A stretch of DNA of 64,000 nucleotides from Rhizopus sp. PT2906 (Eukaryota > Mucoromycota > Mucoromycetes > Mucorales > Rhizopodaceae), in assembly GCA_025529335.1 (NCBI GenBank), contig JAMYHX010000149.1, forward strand, positions 1 through 64,000, read 5' to 3'. A program made the translations under genes and the position numbers. Under the pieces are notes generated by a model. The model made no database searches and had not been told where the DNA came from. It worked only from the letters and a program-made list of their open reading frames with translations. The number at the start of each line of letters is the position of its first letter. The first letter of the stretch is position 1. Shown here one piece after another: positions 34,087-45,734 of this stretch.

Positions 34087-36067
34087 TTAAGCATTTTCAA
34101 CTTCATTCACATTGTACTTGTTATTTGCTTTACCGTCACTTTGACTAGAGTCTGTGTCATCAGGTGATGCCTTTTTGGTATAGTCTCCAGTATCAATAGG
34201 GATGCCGTCCAATATGGGATCGGGCTCCATGCTTTTACCAGGACCATGGAACCAGTGTCTAGCGCGGAATTGATAGTACGCAATAGAGGCGCCAATGACA
34301 CCACAGAAAACAACAATTGCATAGTTCATGTTGGAAGGCGTAACAGGGTATTCGGTTGGACAAACAAAGAGAACGGAGGTAAGTAAGATCCAACAAAGAC
34401 TGACGACGTTGATCGCGTCAGAAAAGGGACCCAGGTGGAATGGACCGTGCTTGAATGCCTTGCGGGCCACAGTGAGCTTGAGTGCTATGGGAATAAAGTA
34501 AGCCATAGAGGAGGCAATAGTATTTACTGAGACAATAGCATTGAAGGCTGTTTCGTTAATGATGTATAACAGGCCCACAATAATAGCAAAGATCACGTTG
34601 AACCACACAGCATAGATAGGTGTCATCGTCTTCTTGTTGACTGTGGCAAGATATTTTGAGAATGGAGTGGCGCCATCACGAGCAAAGGCATAGACCATAC
34701 GTGAACTGCCTAATGTGAGAGCCGAGCCAGAGAAGAACATGGCTCCCATGATGATGGTGGTAAAGACGACTGTCCATTTGTATCCGACGCCATCCAAAAA
34801 GATTTTGGTCATTGCTGGAGAGATGTCAGTATTGACAATTTGAGCTTGGTAGTCTTGAACACAAAAGTTCACAGACACAAGAAAGATGAATCCAACGATG
34901 GCAGCAGTACCAATGGCGTAAAGAATTCCTCTAGGTGCACTGCGTCCGGCATCACGAGTCTCATCTGACATATGTGCTGCACTGTCAAAACCAGACAAGG
35001 TATACTGTGATTGTAAAAGACCAATTAAGAATGCATATCCATTAGATGAGAAGCCAGTTTGGTTGTCAAAGTAAGTAAACTAGAAATTTGAGTTAATGTT
35101 TATGCAATAAAAAAAGGAAGGGGGGAAACTTACAACCCATTTGCCACTAGCTTTGTTAGGCGTCAAGACAAGCGCGACAATGATGAGAAGAAGTGTGCCA
35201 ATCAAATGCCAGTAGAGCGATGTTTGGTTGAAAAAGCCATTATATTTGACGCTAACTGAATTAATGACGCCGTGAATAAACGCGATGACAAGGAAAATGC
35301 CGTATTGCCAGTAGATACTAGGATTATTGTTTGGATCACTAATGTTGACAATAGATGCAATGAATTGTGCAAGACCAAGATCTGCAGATGTAATGGCAAC
35401 TACAGAAAAGATGATGTTAATACTGCTGTTGATGCTGCTTTCAGTTGTAAATCAATTAGGCACATACCAGTCTATAAAATATAGAATATTAGTTATTGAA
35501 AGCGTTAATGAGTCCACACGTACCAGACCAAGCCAATTGCACCATCCGGTTAGCCAACACATGATGGGCACATATTCTGGTGGAGATAGTTTAGAAACCC
35601 AAATGTAGAGACCACCTGTGATAGGATAAGCCGAGCAAATTTCAGCAAGCGACAGACCAACACCAAATGTAAAGAGGGACACGAGAATCCAACCCCATAC
35701 GACAGCCACTGATCCACCTGCCAACATAGCATCACCCCACATCTAGACGAAAAGAAAGAGCAAGTTGAATTAGCAAATGAAAAGAAAGGAGAGAATTGAG
35801 AAACATACAGGTGTCAGACCAGAGAGGATAGAACAACATCCGAAAGCAATAGAAAAATTAGAAATAGTAGACATAGTCTTATTCATTTCCTATTGAATAA
35901 AAAGCGTATAAGACAAAAAAAAATCATAATAACATTCATATTTTTATATTTACTTGCTTATAACCCATAGAATGCAAAAGTTCTTCCTCTGTTTGATATT
36001 CATGATAGACTCCTGTTTGTTCAATATCATTGTCAGATTTCTTTAGGTGACGGTCCATGCCAACCAT
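34087..36067 (-). CDS. APC-superfamily amino-acid permease (ACT/GABA-permease type)
   Basis: Exons on the minus strand: 36067-35954, 35889-35809, 35742-35524, a 4-nt microexon 35471-35468, 35399-35134 and 35079-34087, giving 558 residues and about 12 membrane segments. The N-terminal part fits eukaryotic GABA/choline permeases: MNKTMSTISNFSIAFGCCSILSGLTP, MWGDAMLAGGSVAVVWGW, LAEICSAYPITGGLYIWVSKL, GWCNWLGL. Later signatures are YTLSGFDSAAHMSDETRDA and RMVYAFARDGATPFSKYL. It probably imports amino acids or GABA across the plasma or vacuolar membrane. Without the microexon (ACTG, flanked by TATAG and GTATGT) the third and fifth exons do not share a frame. With it, the protein reads NWLGLTVAITSADLGLAQF. 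The C-terminal tail is hydrophilic. Confidence 0.88.
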
Positions 36068-37100
36068 ATAATAACTATGTTTGAACGAGGCGGAATTTTT
36101 GGTTTATAGAAAAAAAGTAAAGAGAGTATATAAAGGTACAAAAGCTTTTTTTTTTCCTTAAAAAGTGTATTTAAGAATCTAGTTTGATTTAATTAGATTT
36201 CCCTCTTGTCTTTAATGAATATCAAGAAAAAGAGGAGGATTAAGAAAAAAAAGTAAAAAGAAAGCAAAGAGAAAACCTTAAAAAGGGAGAACAAGTTCAG
36301 TTTTTATACTTGATCAACCTTCGCTACTTTAAATGGTCTGTGTATTATCTGATCTTCATTCATTTGTCCATCTTCTCTGACAGGACTCCGCTTTTATAAA
36401 ATAGGTAAAAAAATCCATCGTGACAAAAGGATCAATTACCCATACTATGAGTGTTGTCCACTGATATTTCTTCGCTGACAAATATCGGGTTGCACTAATC
36501 CTTAATGAATAGTGAGGTTCTCTTTTCATTCTTTATGAATCCAATGAAATCAACGTCCCCACGTTATTCCAAAATAAGCTTAACCTATGACTAATAATCT
36601 CTTCTCTCTCTTTCTCTTTTTAACCATTTGCTCATACATACATCACTATCTGCTGCTTCAATGGGATCATTCATTCAGTTACTGCCATCTTTTGTTTATA
36701 AAATCTTTTTAACAATCGTGGGAACTCTGCCAATGGGACGTCAACCATTATAAAGTTTGAACTATGTACCATTTTTTCCCACCCATGATAAGTGCGATTA
36801 AAGATATTTTATTTATTTATAAAATACAAAGATCATAAAGGGCACGTGGTGCTTTCATCACATCGTCTTTGTCCAGGCCTGTTTGAGGTGTAAAAAGGCA
36901 TCTACATGAGCCTTGGTGTGAAGATAGGTATATTGGAAACCTTGGTCTTTCAAGGGAGGTTGTAGAAAGCAGATAGTAGTTTCCAGTAGTTTGAGGAATT
37001 GGTATTCGTTTCCTCAAAGACGTGGCCAAGCATCTCGACCATGATAGATATGCTATAGGTTTTACCACAGGGTTTGCAAATGCAGCTGGGTTGAGGAAGG
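36068..37100. other. Upstream region of the permease; no gene
   Basis: It holds AG-rich sequence next to the permease start, then AT-rich DNA. From about 36820 onward broken minus-strand coding sequence belongs to the remnant described next. Confidence 0.5.
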
Positions 37101-37797
37101 TTACCAGGTATATTACCATTGTGATATAAGGTAGTTGTCTTGTCACAGCTTTGATATACAAGCTGTCGGCGCAGTGAACCGAATTTCTCAGATAAACAGC
37201 ACCTTGATCTCTGTGAGCAAGTACATAACATATATCGCAGTGGCAGGCAATACAAGAACGTAAAAGCGAATCGTTCGACTAACAATGTGAATCCCAACGA
37301 CATCACCCATCAACTGCTTATTCAAAGCGTTCTTGCAGAAAAGTGCCACCTTGATAAGATCCTGGCACACTAGGCAATGGTCGCTTTCGCGTACAGCAGT
37401 TTTGGCTTCTCCATACCCTAAGCTTCTTTCCCATATAAGGCCCAGAATCTTGGTAATGGAAAAGGTTGTTGGACAGATGTTTGACCTTCAATATCGACCC
37501 ATTCGTCCAGCGCAAGTATATACCTTGACTGGAATCGTCGAACAAACACGAAAGGAATGGATCAACAAATCTTGAGCAAAGCTCAAACTCATTGAAGTCT
37601 TCGTCGGAGGGCACAAGTGGAAGCTTGTTAAAAAACACGGCAATCACTTTAGCAAACTTCTTTTCGTTCTTCAGCAGTTGCAGAGCTTGCAATTTTACCT
37701 CGGCTGCATCCCTATCAATCTTGTGTCGCATCAAGTCGTCTATTATAGACAGAAGACTTGTCAAGTGTCAATGGGTATGGGTGGCTGCTGTATTTTA

Positions 37798-39151
37798 CAT
37801 TCACACAAAATTGATTTTGATACGGTCTTAAAAATAGCATAAAATTTAAAGAAAAAATATCTACTTTTTCTAATCTTTCCTAAAACTTTATTAATTAAAC
37901 GAAACACGTCAAGCCAAAATATGTCATATAACACCCAAAGCTCTTACCAAAAGCGCGAAATTAAAAAGTACTGGGGAGTCTTTTGGCTCGATAAAGTTGA
38001 TTTCACCTTGGGTCGTATTTTTGATATAGTCCAGATGCCCAAGAGTACTGTCCAGAAAGTTATTGATAGAATTCGTGAGACTGGATCTCCGCTCCCAAGA
38101 AAGGCACCTGGATCTTTGAAAAAACTTAGCGAAAGAGCTCAAAGACACTTGAAAAGAATTATAAGAAGTAGCACATTTGCGTCTTACGATTCTGTAAGAT
38201 TCGAATTACAGCAAGCTGAGATTACAATCTCCCGACAGACAGTAATCAACTACTTGCGGGAAATGGGCTTTAAATCGTACTTTGTTGCACATAAGCCATC
38301 TCTTACAGAAGTAAACAAGAAGAGGAGATTCCGTTGGGCCTTAGATCATGCCGACTGGGCCCAAGAACAATGGGAAAGCGTGGTTTGGTCGGATGAATTA
38401 CACTTTACGGTGGAGGGATATGACGGTGGGGCCAGAGTTATTCGTAAAGTGGGGGAAAGATACGAAGCTCGCCATGTTAAGTCCACAACGAAATGGAGAC
38501 ACAGAAGTGTTATGATATGGAGCTGTTTTTGGGCAGGAGGTTTTGGGCTTTTGGTGATCGTTGATGGTCTTGAAAATCAGGACGTGTATACATTGACATT
38601 TTGGCCAAGAACTTTCACCCTTGGTTCAAAAAACTAGTAGATGGAGAAGAGAGGAATTTTGCTTTCCAAGAAGATGGCGCAAGCTGCCATACTGATGGTT
38701 ATGCGAAATGGTGGAAAGAGACCCATCAAACAAGAGGTTTTGAATACTGGCCTGCCCAGAGCCCGGATTTAAACCCAATTGAGCATATTTGGTGGGCTCT
38801 TGAAAAACTTATCGAGGACAAAAGGGTCGCTATTAACAACATTGACGATTTGAAGGAGGCCTTGAATGACCAATGGGAAAATATGAGCGTGGACCTTGCT
38901 CATCGCTTAGTTGCAAGTATGAGTGACCGATGCCAAGCGGTTATCGACGCCAAAGGCGGGCCAACAAAGTATTGAAATAAAATGAAAGTATATTATCATT
39001 ATTAAAATAGACATGCCAAAATTTCTTTTTATTACAGATAAAAAGGTCGATTTATAATGAACAGGATGAGCAATGACTCCTTGAACTTATGTTGGGTTTT
39101 TTGTCGGATCATGAAATTTTAAATCGTATCAAAATCAATTTGGTGTGAGTG
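37798..39151 (+). mobile_element. Full-length Tc1/mariner element (1,354 bp)
   Basis: Imperfect inverted repeats of about 27 bp close both ends (CATTCACACAAAATTGATTT at the left; the right end, complemented, starts CACTCACACCAAATTGATTT). Each is flanked by TA, the Tc1/mariner target duplication (37796-37797 and 39152-39153). One transposase gene lies between them in plus orientation. A shorter relative sits at 1547-1890. Confidence 0.95.
37921..38975 (+). pseudogene. Tc1/mariner transposase, DD35E, broken by a 2-bp insertion
   Basis: The N-terminus carries an HTH (IVQMPKSTVQKVIDRIRETG) and a second helix-turn-helix with PRKAPGSLKKLSERA. The catalytic domain has Asp in VVWSDELHF (residue 158), Asp in AFQEDGASCHT, and Glu in WPAQSPDLNPIEHIWW. 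Thirty-five residues separate the last two, hence DD35E. The frame breaks near 38587-38590, where GTGTATACATTGAC stands in place of GTGTACATTGAC in the copy at 1547-1890. Without those two bases the frame would run 350 codons. Everything else, terminal repeats included, looks intact, so loss of function is recent. Confidence 0.92.
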
Positions 39152-39392
39152 TATAAACACTTTCTATGGGTCTTTCTGGCAGCCGTCCAGTTCTATTGAT
39201 CAAAGAAAGGTTGTATTTCACTAGGAAATGTGTGAGAAGCCAGGAACAGCACCAATGTCGACGCAAGGACCAGGTACAAGTAGTCTTTCAATGATAATTT
39301 CCACTGATATTCTTTTAAGGAGAGTTTCATAAAGTAACTGGCATCCGTAACATCAGATCCATCAATAACCCAAATGTTCGTCTAGAGGCGGT

Positions 39393-39527
39393 GTTGTATT
39401 CAGCTTTGTTTGTTATTGAAAAAGGCTATTAAGTCGACAACATGCGGATTAGATTCTTTAAAAAGAAGAGCCGAATATTGTTAAATTAAGTTTGTGTGAG
39501 AGATTTATGGGAATATTAATGTTGTCA
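39393..39527 (+). repeat. Direct repeat unit 1, coding-like fragment
   Basis: It is matched at roughly 70% by 39757-39889, in the same orientation, 364 bp further on. Both begin GTTGTATTCAG and end ATGTTGTCA. The plus frame of unit 2 is open (see there); unit 1 has a stop. Confidence 0.6.
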
Positions 39528-39756
39528 GTATGATAAATGTGGTCAATGTGATTATTTATCAGCACTACTATTGTTGTCAGTACTCTTATTCTCAGCAGAT
39601 GCGATAGAGAAATGTAAGGTAGAATGTATGCTCTACTGTAAGATTATACTCGAGTTATTATAATGATTATCTCATCAAACACGTCAGGCGGGTTCATTAA
39701 AATGTCGTCCAACAGCATAGCATTCTCATTTGGACGCTTTTGACCTTGTGACCACT

Positions 39757-39889
39757 GTTGTATTCAGTTTTGCTATTGAAAAAAGACTACGAGTCGATGA
39801 AAAACAAAGTAGACTCTTTATGAAAAAAGAGAAGAGCATTATTAAAGTAAGTTTGACTGAGAGCTTTATAGGAAATATCAATGTTGTCA
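39757..39889 (+). repeat. Direct repeat unit 2, coding-like fragment
   Basis: The plus frame is open and reads VVFSFAIEKRLRVDEKQSRL, then FMKKEKSIIKVSLTESFIG, then NINVVIGFG. A basic segment followed by 'NINVVIGFG' resembles the region preceding the second RuvC motif in TnpB/Fanzor-like proteins. That resemblance is weak. The fragment has no start and is broken soon after. Confidence 0.4.
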
Positions 39890-40532
39890 TAGGGTTTGGA
39901 AAAACATAACCATGTGTATTTTCAAGGCAACGCCGAAGGTTAAATGGAGATGAGACATTCTGTACACAACCGTTGACGAAGCAGCGATACATAACAAGCT
40001 TTTGGATGAAATAAAAGTAGAATATGAACGACTGATGGAAAAAAAAAAAAGCTGTTGCATATTCCTACCTCTCCTTACCTCTCTTTAACTCTCTTTCCTT
40101 AATTCTCCTTGCCTTTTTTTTTTTTTTTTTTTTTTTTGGACTTTCACTTCTGAAAACGCGAAATTAATTTTGATTGGCCAGCGACATCATTTCTAATTGA
40201 CTTGCGACATCAATTTTGATTGGTTGGGACTTTGCTTGTTGGAAGCACTATACAGTCTTTTCAGAAATCGCATTTTTGCAATTTTTATAATACAATACAG
40301 GAATGCGACATCTTGGCGCAACATTAATTTTTAAAAACACTGCACCAAAGTATTAAAATAGAAAGCACAGCGGTTGAATCGGATTCTGACATTCAATCCT
40401 GTTTGGGTTCACAAGAGATAAGATAACATGACCTTCTTATTCAGGGCGGACATTCATTCTGTACACACACTCTCTCTTCAGTATATGGCAATGTAAGTTA
40501 CGCAGTCTATTTTATTATTACTACTACTACTA
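39890..40532. other. Intergenic with poly-T tract
   Basis: It contains a T run of about 25 near 40115-40138 and three spaced GCGACATC words (about 40179, 40206 and 40305), two of them next to TTTTGATTGG. No gene seen. Confidence 0.5.
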
Positions 40533-43500
40533 TTAATGTGTTTTTGTATTCTTTTCTTCTTCTGCTTCTTCGATTAGCACATCCTTCCATACACCTTCAG
40601 CTTCTTCCTTTGTTACATTCGGAAAGACAACATTGTATACATCTTGATAAGTGTCGCAAGGGATACCTGTCATACCTTCCTTAATATGTTCTGGTAATTC
40701 ATCCCAGTCAGCTTGGTTGTCCTTGGGGAATAAAATCGTATTCACTTTTGATCTCTTGGCTGCAATTGTCTTTTCCTTTAATCCTCCAATCTTTAGCACC
40801 TTGCCTGTCACTGTCAGTTCACCTGTCATTGCAATATTAGAAGGAACTGGCTTGTTAAGTGCGAGTGAAAGTAAAGATGTGGTCATTGTAACACCAGCAG
40901 ATGGTCCTAGCAAGCAAATTGAGTATAATCATATTAGAAAAATATATAATCACATACCATCTTTAGGAACTGCACCAGCAGGGCAGTGTAAATGAACCTT
41001 TGCTTTATCAAAGAATTTGTTCTTTGGGAAATGTGTAGCCAACAAGGACTTTGCATAAGTGTAGGCAATGCTTGTAGATTCCTTCATAACGTCACCAAGC
41101 TGACCAGTCTTGGAGAGATGAGGAGTTGATTTGGGTGTGAGAGAAGACTCGAGAACGGATTCAATGTATAAAGATGAGCCACCTATGTTATTCATCAGTT
41201 GTTGTCCTTTCAGCTTGTTCTTTTATACTTTACCCATGCTTGTCCACGCTAGACCCATGACAACACCAGGTGGTGTTTGTTCATAGAGACGCTCGGATAA
41301 ATAGACTTGAGGACCCACATAATCCTTCAAGTTTTCAGAACTGATCTCAAGCTTGACATCCTTGGGTACAGTCAGAGGCTTTTGCGGTTCTTCTTTGTTT
41401 TCTTTTACTTCATCTTGAGCCTTCTCTGTCTTTTCTTTGTTATTATCTGCACTTTGTTTTTCATCAGCCAATTGAACCACCTTAAGAGCAGCCTTTCTGA
41501 ACACTTTGTCGATATGCTTCTTTAAGTTTCTAACACCGCTTTCACGGCAGTAATTCTTAATCAAGGTATCAATTGCGTCCTCTGTCAGATTGACATTGAC
41601 ATGTTCAAGACCAGCAGCAACCTTGGCATCAGGGGCAAGGTATTTGGAAGCAATAGCAGCCTTTTCTTCAGCAATATAACCAGATAGCTGAATCACTTCC
41701 ATACGATCCAAAAGAGGTCCAGGAATGGTATCCAATACGTTTGCCGTACAAACAAACAAGACTTTGGAGAGATCAACAGGAACATCCATGTAATGGTCCA
41801 AAAAGCTACTGTTCTGTTCAGGATCCAACAGCTCAAGTAAGGCAGAGGATGGATCGCCTTGGTGTCCTCTTCCCAATTTATCAATTTCGTCAATCAATAT
41901 CAAAGGATTTTCTGTCTGAACCTTCTTTAATGCCTGAATTACCTTACCAGGCATAGCTCCTACATAGGTACGTCTATGACCCTTGATTTCTGCCACATCT
42001 GTCAGACCGCCTACCGAGAATCGATAGAATTCACGGTCCAAAGCACGGGCAATACTTTTACCAATGGATGTTTTTCCCACGCCAGGTGGTCCTGAAAGAC
42101 AAAGAATTTTTCCTTCCATCGTGCCTCGAAGTTTACCTACTGCAATAAATTCTAAGATTCTATCCTTGACGTCCTTTAGACCATAGTGATCTTCGTCCAG
42201 GACAGTGGTAGCACGTGCAATATTGTAGTTTTCGTGGGAGCGCTTGCCCCATGGGACCTGAGTAAGCCAGTCAAGGTAGTTTCGAGTGACGTTAAACTCT
42301 GAGGCAGCAGGTTCCAAATGAGCCAGCTTGTTAATTTCCTTTATGTGGCTTCCAATCAATTTCATTTACTCTCTCTCTTTTACGTATTCTATTGTTTACC
42401 TCATCAAATACTTTCTTTACAGATGCAGGCATGGCTAATTTAGATGCCTTTTCCTTGAAGCCTTCGACGAGCTTGTCCTTACCATCACTTTCCAATCCCA
42501 GTTCCTTTTTGATACCTTTTAACTGTTCCATCAAGTAGTATTCTCTCTGTCGCTTGGCAATTTTGTTTTCTACGTCTTTGGAAATCTTATTCTGCAGCTG
42601 AGCGTTCATCAATTCCTTTTTAAGCACGACAAGTGCTTTCTGAAGCCTATCCTCTACAGGCAATGTTTCCAACACTTCTTGAAGCTCTGCTGCTTCTCCT
42701 GCAGAGACAGCGGCTGCAAAGTCAGCAAGTTTTGAGGGTTCCTCAAATACATTTCCTGCGGATTGTGACATGGAAAAGTTGGCGATTTGGTCTCTGAACA
42801 ATGGGTTTAGAGAGGCAATTTCTTTAAATACGGATACAATCTCAGAGGTTACTGCACGAATGTAAGGGCTCTTTTTGGAATACTCCGGTTCGACAAAGTT
42901 TTCGACGTTTGCAAGGGAAACGGCGTATTCATCAACTAGGAACGATGTTGCATACTGACGGGATACTTTCTCAACTTCTTCATCTGATATGAATTCATCT
43001 ACAAGATAACAAGATTAAAAAAAATGATCTTGCAGGTACATCAAAATTTAGAGACTTGCCTGATTTACGAGCCACGGTTCTTTCCGTCTCTGCCTTAGGT
43101 TTTACTTCTTTACTACCTTTTTCAATAGCATCGTCATGTTTAGAAACCTCTTTTACAGCTGCAACCGAGTGTTGCTTATCTTTAATTGGCAGCAAGTCCG
43201 TAATTTTGATACGCCTGTGGGGATACAAGACCGCGGTTAGTCCTCCATCCTCTTTCCCAGACGAAGCAGGGAATACGCTCGTGATCTGTGCAAATACACC
43301 CACTCGATGAACTTGGTCAATACTGGAGATAGTATCCGTCTCTAAACCTTCCTCTTTCAGCAAGAATGCACCAACATAAGGTTGACCGCGTTTCATCAAT
43401 TCTTTAATAGCTGATGTTACTGTGGGCTCCTTAATGACAACTGCTTTATAGAACCCTGGGAACAAGGGTCGTCCGGAGATGGGGAGAGCCAAAACCTGTG

Positions 43501-43981
43501 GGTAAACCTCGGGTACAGTTGGCTTTTGAAGCTGATTATCTGCCACGTCCCAAGAGTGGTTCTTTGATTTTCCATCATTTCCTCCATTTCCTCCTCCTTC
43601 ACCGTCACCGTGTCCATTTTCGCCGTGGCCACCTGGGCTACTGCCGCCTGACGCTGGAGCCTGATCGGCTGGATCATCTTTGGGATTTCGCCTCTTGAAT
43701 TCCGCAGCATTGCTGAATGAAGACACGGTTCGACAAAGTGCTGATGGGCCACGTACGGGTGTAATACCAATACAGACAGGACCATTGATACCTTCTTTTA
43801 ATGTCTTTTTGACAGCTTCACCACCCCAGATAGTAACACTGTTTTGGCTTCGACTGGTTGAAAAGCAACGTAAGCTGAGAGGTTTTGTAGGTACTGGTGA
43901 CTGTAGCTGTGAGAAAATGGCCTGGTTTACTTTTGAACGTGGTATTGTTTTTGATACATGAATTAGGAACGAATGACTCAT
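40533..43981 (-). CDS. PIM1: Mitochondrial Lon protease (Pim1/LONP1)
   Basis: Exons on the minus strand: 43981-43060, 42998-42400, 42338-41234, 41182-40958 and 40906-40533, giving 1,074 residues, normal for mitochondrial Lon. The N-terminus is a basic, Ser-rich import sequence ([17 protein letters not shown]...). A Gly/His/Asp-rich linker precedes the LON substrate domain ([20 protein letters not shown]). The AAA+ module has Walker A GPPGVGKT (near 590-597) and Walker [12 protein letters not shown]. The protease has the catalytic Ser in KDGPSAG (Ser near 953) and Lys in GGLKEK. It degrades damaged matrix proteins. A Lys/Glu-rich insert lies before the protease domain. Intron 42999-43059 begins GC (AG|GCAAGT), a GC-AG intron. 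The last intron falls inside the catalytic KDGPSAG motif. Confidence 0.95.
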
Positions 43982-45272
43982 GCTTCACACGACAAGGGAA
44001 TAAAATTAAAAAAAAGGGAAAAAGGAAGGCAGTAGAAGAATGGGCATTACTAAGAACTGTGTTTGAAATTTGAAAGTTTCTGTTGAACCCTGGTCCCCGC
44101 GCACAAGAAGATTACACGCTTCGATCAAATTAATTTTGCATAAATCTTGTCCCTCGTATAGAAAAATTTCCCTTGCGCCCATGATGAATAATAGCATATG
44201 TGTATAATGCTGATTACTTAACAGTCTACAAGTGTTTGTTTCTATTTTCAATGCGAATAGAATCTCCCTGCTTTTAGTAAGAACGACAGAAAAGTTCATT
44301 GAACCAAGACTACTTTCTCTACTAAAGAGGGCCAATGATAACAAACTGTTCTCGTGTGGGTATTTAAGCCTAATGATACCCAAAAAATACATGTATATAC
44401 AAAAGAAGGATAGAATGGCTTTTTGCTTTTTTAATCATATCCAGTGCAGTTTTCTTTAATATATTCTCATTGGTTATAAATTGTTCCCATATGTTGTTAA
44501 CAAAGGAGTATCAATGAAAGTACGTATTCTCACCATATTCTCTAAGGATAACAGCAAGTGACTATCAAGTATGAAAGGGTGTTATTAATGCACAAGTCTT
44601 GCTTCATTAACAAATAAAAAGCTCACATTCTTTCTATAATTCAGTTGCAGCCATGCTTTATCGCTTTCAAAGTGATAGTTTACTACTTTAACTACTTTTT
44701 ACCTTGCTTCTTGTCCATATTCTTCTTTCTATACATGGCTTCGTGTCAACCTTAATGACGCTAACCTATCTCTTTCCTTGATGGTGTAACCATGATCAAC
44801 CATATACATTTCACGCCTTTTTTTGAATTTATCTTTTTCATCAAACCTACTATAGAAAATGCTTCCCTACCTTTCAAAAAGAAAATGCAAGTTAAATACT
44901 TATCCTCTCTTTACTACTTTCTTTATTATTTGTTTTATGGTAAATCACTGTGCTTATGTTTATAAACGTATCTGATGTCTTATCTGGGAAAGTACGAGAG
45001 ATAGCTTCCCATGACATGAAGACGGATCAATTTCTATTTATGGAAATAGACATGGATTCTTTGTTCTATTTCTCTCTTTTGCTTAAATATTCATTATACT
45101 TTTATCTGTATTTCTTTGTCCATTGAACAAGCAGCATTCAGTAAAGAGACGGATTCAAGTGTAAAGTAATATTTATTGAGTAAAATGAAGCTTGAAAAAA
45201 TGATAAAAATAACTGTGGGACGCAGATCCTATTTTCATGTGATCCACTCTATAATAAGAGAACAACAAAAAC

Positions 45273-45540
45273 TATAAAAAGGGGAAGAGAAAAATCCTTT
45301 TCCTTCTTTCTTGTTCTTTTTCTTGTTCTTTTGTTTTTATGATAAACACAAAGGTAAGCTCATTTTATATGACTTACTCAGCACAAGATATTGTTGGTTC
45401 TGTTATGGCTATCTATTATGTAGCTAGTCGTCTGGTATGGTTGATCTGTTGTAGGCCATTCTTCTGTTCTACACAAGTCATAAATGGTGCTTTGGTATTA
45501 TTGCTAATTTGCTATGAAGGAAAGCTCGTTATGTGAGGCA
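45273..45540 (+). other. TATA plus CT-rich leader unit, second copy
   Basis: TATAAAAAGG at 45273 is followed by a pyrimidine-rich leader, ATGATAAACACAAAG, GTAAGC, and then ACTTACTCAGCA, the same order as at 33057. A 65-codon frame from 45339 only stays open if the GTAAGC site is not used. It may be a non-coding or fast-evolving small transcript. Confidence 0.35.
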
Positions 45541-45734
45541 TCCATGGCTCGACATCTTTTATATGTGGGTTGTATTGGCCTTGCAGCGTAAGCAAGTAAC
45601 TTTATAGTAAAATTTGACAAGAATGCCTAGAGTATCATGACTAATTTGTTATGGTGAAAGCTCTCAATGCGAGATTAAAGGTGTAACATGCTGTATATGT
45701 GGACTTCCCTGTTCTTGCAGCGTAAGCAAGTAAA
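45506..45734 (+). repeat. Two tandem ~93-bp units ending in the same 20-mer
   Basis: Units 45506-45600 and 45643-45734 both start AATTTG(C/T)TATG, share AAAGCT and ATATGTGG, and end with the identical CTTGCAGCGTAAGCAAGTAA (45580-45599 and 45714-45733). The middle parts are diverged while the ends are conserved. Confidence 0.65.

Larger units (their letters stand above)
37100..39380 (-). pseudogene. Decayed multicopy-type gene, split by the Tc1 element
   Basis: On the minus strand, 39350-39155 is open and reads LLYETLLKRISVEIIIERLL, then VDIGAVPGFSHFLVKYN, then NRTGRLPERPIE. Past the Tc1 element, 37764-37430 reads DDLMRHKIDRDAAEVKLQAL, then FELCSRFVDPFLSCLFDD. The likely splice sites (AGAAA|GTGTTT and ATAATAG|ACGAC) place the transposon inside an intron. 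A one-base frameshift near 37420 is followed, in the next frame, by YGEAKTAVRESDHCLVCQDL. The VDPFL...LFDD and GEAK pattern recalls large uncharacterised multicopy families of Mucorales, but no name can be given. Confidence 0.5.
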
